The notes under the pieces: generated by a model
Told to the model about the DNA's origin: nothing
What the model saw: only the letters and a program-made list of their open reading frames with translations
Databases searched by the model: none
Source: Isoperla grammatica
Taxonomy: Eukaryota > Arthropoda > Insecta > Plecoptera > Perlodidae
Direction of reading: 5' to 3'
DNA: 64,000 nt
Assembly (NCBI GenBank): GCA_945910005.1
Contig: OX246746.1
Location: forward strand, 23,756,181 to 23,820,180
Shown here: in pieces, positions 56,567 to 64,000 of the stretch
Numbering within the stretch: the first letter of the stretch is position 1
How the letters are laid out: every line of letters starts with the position of its first letter
Program-made: the position numbers and the translations under genes

Positions 56567-57354
56567 ATACCGCACCTTAGAGTAACAGTAATCTGCAACG
56601 TTACATTAATTTACCTATAGTTGTTTTATTTTCAGTGTTGACATTCCCGTCCCCGCTGTGTTTAGTAACGTTTCTATTGCAGGTGGTGTAAAGTGAGAAG
56701 TGAGTTCTTCTTATGACCGGAGGCAACTGCACTAGACATCAAAGCAAGTGGCAGCTTCATTAAGCAACTCTTCGTTTGATCTTTTAGCAGGATTAAGTGC
56801 GGAGAAGAGTCTGCAAGGAAGGAACTTGGTAGCCACATACTTCAACCAAAACACTTTGTATTTTTGTTGTTAAATACATGATGCTTGGAAAGTTCTACCA
56901 ATAATTCAGTACGTCACATAGAGGACAAACGCTTAGATAGTCCATTTTCGAAATAAGTATAAAGTGGAGTATGACTTAATAAATTCACGTTTTTTAATTG
57001 ATATTATTGACGTTTTTAAGATTGTTACTTCTGTAAATTATTATAAATGATTGAAAGAGCGTAGTAGGCTCACTTCCTAACAATTACTGAGTACATTTGT
57101 CATTTAGTACTCTATGATGTGAGCTGTTCTTGGTATCCTCATCCAAAACACATGCAACTTATCCATACATGTGGCCTACAAACCACAACATAACATTTTT
57201 AACACTGTTGATCTTACTCTGTATAACTTCATATGGTCACCAGTTGATGTTATTTTGCCCTTTACGTCTCATTTGTCAACGATGCTAATCAAAACGACTA
57301 GTCGGTGATAATGAAGGTGAAGGACCACCACATGTGATTCACGTACAAACCTGG
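56567..57354. other. Unannotated sequence
   Basis: I see no supported gene. Confidence 0.45.
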
Positions 57355-57377
57355 AACGCAGGGGCCGCGATTTAATC

Positions 57378-58570
57378 CTAATCGACCGGGGCCAACTACG
57401 CTGGCGGGCATGGTTGCTCACTAGAGCGACGCCTAATCGACCGCGGCCAACTACGCTGGCGGGCATGGTTGTTCACTAGTGCGACGCCTAATCGACCGCG
57501 ACCAACTACGCTGGCTGGCATGGTTGTTCACTAGAGCGACGCCTAATCGACCGCGGCCAACTACGCTGGCGGGCATGGTTGTTCACTAGAGCGACGCCTA
57601 ATCGACCGCGACCAACTACGCTGGCTGGCATGGTTGTTCACTAGAGCGACGCCTAATCGACCGCGGCCAACTACGCTGGCTGGCATGGTTGCTCACTAGA
57701 GCGACGCCTAATCGACCGCGGCCAACTACGCTGGCGGGCATGGTTGTTCACTAGAGCGACGCCTAATCGACCGCGACCAACTACGCTGGCTGGCATGGTT
57801 GTTCACTAGAGCGACGCCTAATCGACCGCGGCCAACTACGCTGGCGGGCATGGTTGTTCACTAGAGCGACGCCTAATCGACCGCGGCCAACTACGCTGGC
57901 GGGCATGGTTGTTCAATAGAGCGACGCCTAATCGACCGCGGCCAACTACACTGGCGGGCATGGTTGTTCACTAGAGCGACGCCTAATCGACCGTGGCCAA
58001 CTACGCTGGCGGGCATGGTTGTTCACTAGAGCGATGCCTAATCGACCGCGGCCAACTACGCTGGCGGGCATGGTTGTTCAATAGAGCGACGCCTAATCGA
58101 CCGCGGCCAACTACGCTGGCTGGCATGGTTGCTCACTAGAGCGACGCCTAATCGACCGCGGCCAACTACGCTGGCGGGCATGGTTGTTCACTAGAGCGAC
58201 GCCTAATCGACCGCGGCCAACTACGCTGGCGGGCATGGTTGTTCACTAGACGACGCCTAATCGACCGCGGCCAACTACGCTGGCGGGCATGGTTGTTCAC
58301 TAGACGACGCCTAATCGACCGCGGCCAACTACGCTGGCTGGCATAGTTGTTCACTAGAGCGACGCCTAATCGACCGCGGCCAACTACGCTGGCGGGCATG
58401 GTTGTTCACTGAGCGACGCCTAATCGACCGTGGCCAACTACGCTGGCGGGCATGGTTGTTCACTAGAGCGACGCCTAATCGACCGCGGCCAACTACGCTG
58501 ACTGGCATGGTTGTTCACTAGGGCGACGCCTAATCGACCGCGGCAAACTACGGTGACTGGCATGGTTGTT
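57378..58570. repeat. 55-bp CpG-dense minisatellite, about 21 copies
   Basis: The unit contains CTAATCGACCGCGGCCAACT, then ACGCTGGCGGGCATGGTTG and TTCACTAGAGCGACGC. Successive GCGACGCC at 57426 and 57481 give the 55-bp period. Each unit carries about eight CpGs and a CCGCGG site, in a genome that is otherwise AT-rich here. Variants (CGACCAACT, GGCTGGCAT, GTTCAATAG, GAGCGATGCC, loss of one base in TAGACGACG) recur in patterns. Frames of repeated RQRSWPRSIRRR on the minus strand are artefacts of the array. Confidence 0.97.
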
Positions 58571-60046
58571 GTCATTGTCAGCAAAGCCACCACACTCATC
58601 TCAATTACCGATGGAAAGATAAACAGCTACCCCGCATCCCGCAATAATGTATAGTGTTCTGGTGGCAGAGCGACCACGTTTTGTGCTGGATTAACATTTT
58701 AAATTTTAAATTTGTGACGTCTGTTTTAGGGCTGGATCTGTTAATCTGTCGTGTGTATTAGGGCTCTGACACAAAGCGTGGTAGGTACATGTTGAGGGTT
58801 ATCCATGTTTAAGGCGGAGGTGTAAACTCAGAAATAAAGCATGAAAATAGCATTTTTTTATTGAAAACTCTACACAATATTGAAAACGTGATTGATAAGC
58901 CATAAGTTGTTTCATTACATTTAGAAACTGTATTGAAAGTGTTTGAAACATTTAAATTGTTACGATTTAAATTTTGGTAAACTCTTAATAAAAATTATTT
59001 TATTTATTTAATTTCCAAAATAACAACGCAACGTTTATTGTATTTAAAACCTTTATTACAGGTTTTAGTTCTTGCGAAACCTTTTTTGGCTTACTTAACA
59101 CGTTATCAAGATGTTATTAAAAAACAAGATTTTTTAATATTGTGGCTGTGATATGGATTTAATAGTGTTGAATACTTGCAAAACAAAATATTACTGTAGT
59201 GCGTTATGTTTTGTATTGAATTAACGTTGGAAACCAATCAAAGAATTAGCTATTTTCCATTCGACTGTCTCACTTTTCGATTTTGAACTTAAAGAGTTTA
59301 AGGTTTATCTTGAAATATGTAATTTATCAAATTTAAAAAAGTGACAAAATAAATTAATATAAAATGAATTTCAATAACCAATTATATTTTACTTCTCAGT
59401 TGTTCTTTTCGATTTATTTATTTGAATTGAGTATCAATTTAATTTTAATTTTTTTATTATTAATTTTTAATTTCCTTGTCTACTGATAAGGCCTACTGTA
59501 CAATTATACTAGATTTATAACCAGATTTGGCAGACATCAAATAACTTACAACATCACTTTAATGTTGTGAGTAGTCAAGCTAACGCAACTTTGCGTTGTG
59601 TTTTTCAACCGCGTTGTCATGAATACAACAGTCTAGAAATCCGCTCGTCTTCACGCATGCATTATTTGGTACAATGCCAGAGTTACTAGAATTGATGATA
59701 GAGTCCCGGACCGTAGGGACATAACAGATTTCGAAACAAGATATTAAAATATATATATATATATATGTATTTTACGTTGAATACCTTCCTTTCATCATTT
59801 CAAACTAACCAAAATGAACGCGATAAACAATCTACTGAATGTTTCACTGAGGTATAACGCATATCACTGGTTAAATGAAACATGAGCTTGACAATTTAAA
59901 AAGGTGTAGACTTCAATTCAAACATTTTCACTGTGTTTGTATTTATTTTTATTAAAAATAAATAAAATAGGAAATTTTACCATCTATTATGTGTTTCTTC
60001 TATTACGGCGGCTCCAAATTCACTGTTTATATGTACACCAGCAGTG
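58571..60046. other. Unannotated AT-rich sequence
   Basis: A short TA run lies at about 59750-59766. No supported gene. Confidence 0.45.
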
Positions 60047-60183
60047 CGATTCTGAATGGCCGTGATAAGTTAAACGCATGCTTTTTGTCGTTACAATAAG
60101 CGAATGCAAGGTGGTGATTGGCTCATTGCCTTCTTTTAACGACAAAAACTAGGGTTAAACTTATCGACGCCCATTCAGAATCG
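60047..60183. mobile_element. MITE with CGATTCTGAATGG inverted ends
   Basis: CGATTCTGAATGGCCGTGAT, continuing AAGTTAAAC, is mirrored by GTTTAACCC-type sequence on the right (GTTAAACTTATCGACGCCCA, continuing TTCAGAATCG). An internal pair, TTTTTGTCGTTA and TAACGACAAAAA, extends the fold. It is about 137 bp with no coding content. Confidence 0.8.
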
Positions 60184-60633
60184 CGGCCCTGTATCATATA
60201 GAGAAAGTCAATTTACTAGTTCAAAAAAGAGAACATTAATTCATTTATTGACTGAGTTCAAAATTGTAATCATACACGTTTCAGTGTGCCCTGTAGGTTT
60301 GTATTAATTTGTATTTCACACTTTCTATACCAAACAAAAGCTATTTTCAACTGAGCTAATCGGTTAATATCTACACAACGAATTACTCTGCGAACCCTCG
60401 TTGCATTTCCCCTTCTAAATGCAAAGAAGTCCCTCTTGTTGTAAATGTTGCCTTGCGGTAATGTAGTTATATTATTAAAAGTTGCACTCTACCTTGGTGT
60501 ACTCGTTGCAACTTACTCTTGACTTTAACCGTTAATGAAAATAAGTTATGATAATACATTACACGGAGTGAGTAGGTATAATAAAAGCGCGAAGTTTCCT
60601 CTGGAGGAGGTAAAGTTGAGTGTAGCATACAGC
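60184..60633. other. Unannotated AT-rich sequence
   Basis: No supported features. Confidence 0.45.
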
Positions 60634-60850
<217 letters not shown>

Positions 60851-62624
60851 TGAGGCAGCCTATGCACCTGGAAATGGGTCGGGTCGGAAGTGTGGTCACA
60901 CAGAGACCCACTCTGAGTTATTAGATGTCACTAACCAAGGCAGTTGACCCCTGAGTACATGTGGCCAAGTCGAATCTCTAACCCCGAGAGTGCGCACACA
61001 CACACCAATCACCATTGTTTACTGACGTCTACAGGATTACGCGCACGCTTGGCCTTTACTGCAGTAAGCCCCATCTAATCCTACACTTCATCTTATTCTT
61101 CTTCAAAAAGTTTTTTGTTTAAACTCCATGGAAACCAAACTGCGTGAGTATAAATCTTGTGCGGAAACTCCGGGCCTAGTTTACAAGGCCATGGTGTTCG
61201 AACTAAACCCAGTTAACTCGTAGCTTCGTCCGTTCAGACAGAGTTACTCAAGCGCGTTACAATCTATGCCAAGGATTTAACAAGCTAATTCTTAAGCTAC
61301 GCTGTCAAAAGTTAATCTAGAAACTCGACAGATAAATACTTTGTGCAAATTTTATGTGATAGGATTTGTATGTGTGTGAAATTTTGAAATGTCTGTTTTT
61401 TAAGTGAAGTCTTATACCTTCTACTCTTGTATGGGAAGATGGCAAAGGACATTGGTGACATCATACGGCGATGTTTAGTTTACATGTTTTGAACTCGTTA
61501 GTATAATACTGAGAAACTTGCCAATTGCAGGCTGACTTTAATTGGCATCAATTATATTAGGTCACACACTATCCAATTGCACGTGTTACCTTGTAACAAA
61601 CTATTAACATAAGAAATGGCAACATGAATATATTGATAATCTTTTTTAAAAGTTCGAAGTATTTTTTTAAAATATTAGCACCTATATTTGCAGTATATGT
61701 AATACATTAAATGCACGATAGATTTTTTAAACTGCCTAAAAAAAAGGTATTTTACTAACGTCCAACAATGATTGAGAGAAGTGATTTTCACAGCTGTTGC
61801 AGATCGTTGCCATATTTTCTCAAACGGATATTGACATTGGTTTAGTTATAGGACTGTGTGGCATGAAGAATGATACACCTTGGTTTGTAGAATAGTTGTA
61901 CTAGGATTGTTTATTAGCTTTCGTTAGTAAGATTTTTAAAGTGGATAATGAAAGAAGAAAGAATACAAATTCACACCAACACTAAAACCATGTCTACAAG
62001 GAGAAAAATTTCAAATTTGAATCACATATTACGTATTGCCTGAGTAGTACTGTAGTAAGTAGTACTGTCTACTGTTAGTAGTACTGTTGTAGTTCTACTG
62101 AGTAGTACTGCTCATACTCAGATTTATATTATTGAATATCCAATTATGGATTAAAATGTGTGATAATCTATTATACAGTTTGATTATTTTAATATAAAAC
62201 TAGATGTTTGACTACCAGTCTTCTTCTGTAGTTTGAAATGAAAGTTATGGGCTTGTTTTCTTGGAACCATACACGCTGGCATTGTTGCATTGGAACTCAT
62301 CAAGAATAATAATAAGGACCTTCAGGTCTAACATTTGCTTAACATTCATCCAGTCAAGAGCATGTGGCTGACGTAGATTTTTTTATGTACCTTCAGTATA
62401 ACAATTCTCATTCGTCCATTTTCCGACATTTGTTACTTATTTATGGTATCAGCAAAGGAAAATGTTTACTGAACCGGAACAGAGAACTCTCAAAAGAAAC
62501 AAATCAATGCGATCCATCTTGATTAAATTTTGCGACCACCAGCTCATGTAAATTTCAACATTTAAACAAACTTGATTCTATGGCCGCCATACATTTCTGT
62601 CTTCTGAACAACATGTTTTGAGTC
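60851..62624. other. Unannotated AT-rich sequence
   Basis: A cluster of GTAGTACT-type motifs lies at about 62040-62115. No supported gene. Confidence 0.4.
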
Positions 62625-62639
62625 TCAGCATGAGAAGGG

Positions 62640-62935
62640 ACGGCGTCTTCTACGCTCTACTAAATGTATTGGTCGACCCGCGCAGACCGCGTTGTATATT
62701 TTGCAAGACTTAAAAGCTAAAGGTGGATAACAATGTCCAGTTAATTGATTCCTGTTCCGGCTAGTTGGCCCATGGCGTGGGAAAGCGCGCCGCGCACACA
62801 ACGGCAACCCTGAGGCACTACCAGAGAGACGCGTACATTCGGCAACATGGCACAGAACAAGGGTAGAGAGTGCGAGTAATGGCAGCGGCAAGCGAAATAC
62901 ACACTAGCTCATTCTGGTTGCAGCGCGTACAGGAA
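62640..62935. promoter_or_regulatory. CpG-rich patch, possible promoter
   Basis: The patch is CpG-rich with GCGCGCCGCGCACAC near 62784. A minus-strand frame of 88 residues opens MPLPLLALSTLVLCHVAEC, which is signal-peptide-like, but then becomes Arg-rich. The plus strand has CGGCAACATGGCACAG with only ten codons. I see no splice-bounded exon. A promoter or a retroelement 5' end is the likelier reading. Confidence 0.25.
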
Positions 62936-63358
62936 TTAATATGGACACCTAAATGTAATTCAAGGTATCTTTCCATCTACGCAAAAGTTGTCACGGCCAG
63001 TTACATCACCAAATGTGTAGTTTAAGGATCTTTTGTGTGTCAAATTAAATATTACAAATTAAAATGGGCTCGCATTTGTAAACGCTGTACAAAATTAACG
63101 CTTCTAACGTTACGGCACTCTCAGCGGGCAGGGTTGTCAAGTTGTTGTAAATGTAATTGGTTACATAAACGTGCCACTTTTGACTTATTTTGGTTTTCTT
63201 GAACAACGTTATTACCAAATGGTGGACACACACAAGCAAGAATATGAAATTCTTGCCACTGGCTACTTGCCTCGCTACCCTTCTATGAACTACGATCATA
63301 CTCGTCTTACCCAAGAGTTCGGCAGATGTTTTCAGCTTAGTAAAAGTACAATTCTCAC

Positions 63359-63438
63359 CAGTATATTCTTGGGTGGCTCCGTACCAATCAAGAGCATCAT
63401 TGTCACTTGAAGAGTCACTTGAAGGAGAGACAGGTGCG
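63359..63438 (-). CDS. Candidate short coding exon, Ser/Asp-rich
   Basis: On the minus strand, TACCCTTCGTGAG could be an acceptor, and ATACTG followed by GTGAGAAT is a strong donor. The 80 nt between encode roughly APVSPSSDSSSDNDALDWYG and then ATQEYT, an acidic, serine-rich, probably disordered segment. The opposite strand is also open for 79 residues over this area, which weakens the case. No partner exon is recognised. Confidence 0.2.
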
Positions 63439-64000
63439 CTCACGAAGGGTAGAATGGTAAAGTCAACCTTCTACAAAATTGAGCCTATCTATATCTTTAT
63501 CTATATCAAAAAATTATCGTTCGTGTCCACCACAAGTTGTGTAGATAAAAGCCATGATGTGATGGAGCAATGTTAGTTTCCAAACAATGCAATGGTATAG
63601 ACAAGCGTTATCCAACTATGCTGGATAAATGTCATACGTTACGCTTACGATATTTAGCAAATCGTTTATGATATTATCCAGAACAATTATAATATTCAAA
63701 AATCCAATATCTTAGCAGCACGATTCGTTATATTTACTAAGTTATAGTGATGGGGCCGGTATTCTATAGTGTTAATTATATTAAGTGTGATTGTAAAATC
63801 GATATCATTCTTAGCACTATTAATTTCGGCCGTGATAAATTGCAATTGGGAGCATGAACTCTGGACTACTTACTACCACTACTACTACTTTGGTGTAAAA
63901 ACAGAAGGTTTCACTTTTGAAACACGAATAAGAAAACAAGGAAGGGAAGTGATTTTCTGGAAGAAATGCGCGTGACATGATTGTTAATGACTAAAACCAC
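63439..64000. other. Unannotated; possible decayed MITE at 63752
   Basis: GGGGCCGGTATTCTATAGTG at 63754 and TATTAATTTCGGCCGTG at about 63820 may be diverged inverted ends. There is no gene. Confidence 0.25.

Noticed and set aside
58166..58399. Minus-strand frame with repeated RQRSWPRSIRRR
   Set aside because: The 55-bp unit is not a multiple of three; the frame persists only where a base is lost in some units. It is an artefact of the array.

Overview
This window looks like gene-poor chromosomal DNA from an animal, most likely an insect or other arthropod with a large, repeat-rich genome. The evidence is the AT-rich background, long microsatellites and minisatellites, tRNA-derived SINEs with Pol III A and B boxes, decayed non-LTR retrotransposon ends, a relic of a eukaryotic 5S rRNA, fold-back DNA transposons, and splice-site-flanked exon candidates instead of long open frames. 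The SINE body resembles ones I associate with hemimetabolous insects, but I cannot name the species. There is no operon structure and no prokaryotic gene.

Layout. 1-5 kb: a 41-bp minisatellite (419-912), a 24-bp GC-rich repeat, a 5S rRNA relic (4120-4166) and a poly-G-carrying MITE (4569-5034). 5-12 kb: a fold-back element (7068-7443), a 67-nt hairpin (7736-7802), an 82-bp triplication (8112-8362), paired CRE sites, a weak Ty3/gypsy-like integrase relic (9106-9327), the best coding candidate (minus-strand signal-peptide exon, 9391-9550), a second exon candidate (10958-11115) and a cryptic repeat. 13-21 kb: a cluster of ATCGAT palindromes, a LINE C-terminus with 3' UTR, a CpG-rich promoter-like block (16540-16919), (TGAA)n, a hAT-like terminus, GC-rich sequence with poly-G, two related (ATT)n-tailed retroposon ends and a long (ATT)n. 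21-36 kb: mostly unique AT-rich DNA with SINEs, fold-back elements, a 1.5-kb DNA transposon with promoter remnants and nested retroposons (28511-30015), and a LINE 5'/3' chimera (34768-35095). 36-47 kb: a 283-bp snap-back element, more SINE and LINE ends, and long unannotatable stretches. 47-64 kb: three large minisatellites (44/40 bp, 13/15 bp and a CpG-dense 55 bp), a perfect 60-bp inverted repeat between TA arrays, a nested fold-back element of about 580 bp, (CAGA)n and a few promoter-like or exon-like patches.

No complete gene can be called. The exon candidates are isolated and rest only on open frames plus splice consensus; they need transcript data. The window is best read as intergenic or large-intron DNA shaped by transposition and tandem-repeat expansion. 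I found no convincing new multi-gene system. The strongest leads are the small secreted-peptide exon, the dismantled DNA transposon with a visible promoter, the perfect inverted repeat at 52.7-53.0 kb, and a 120-bp repeat in two copies whose inferred peptide is partly preserved.
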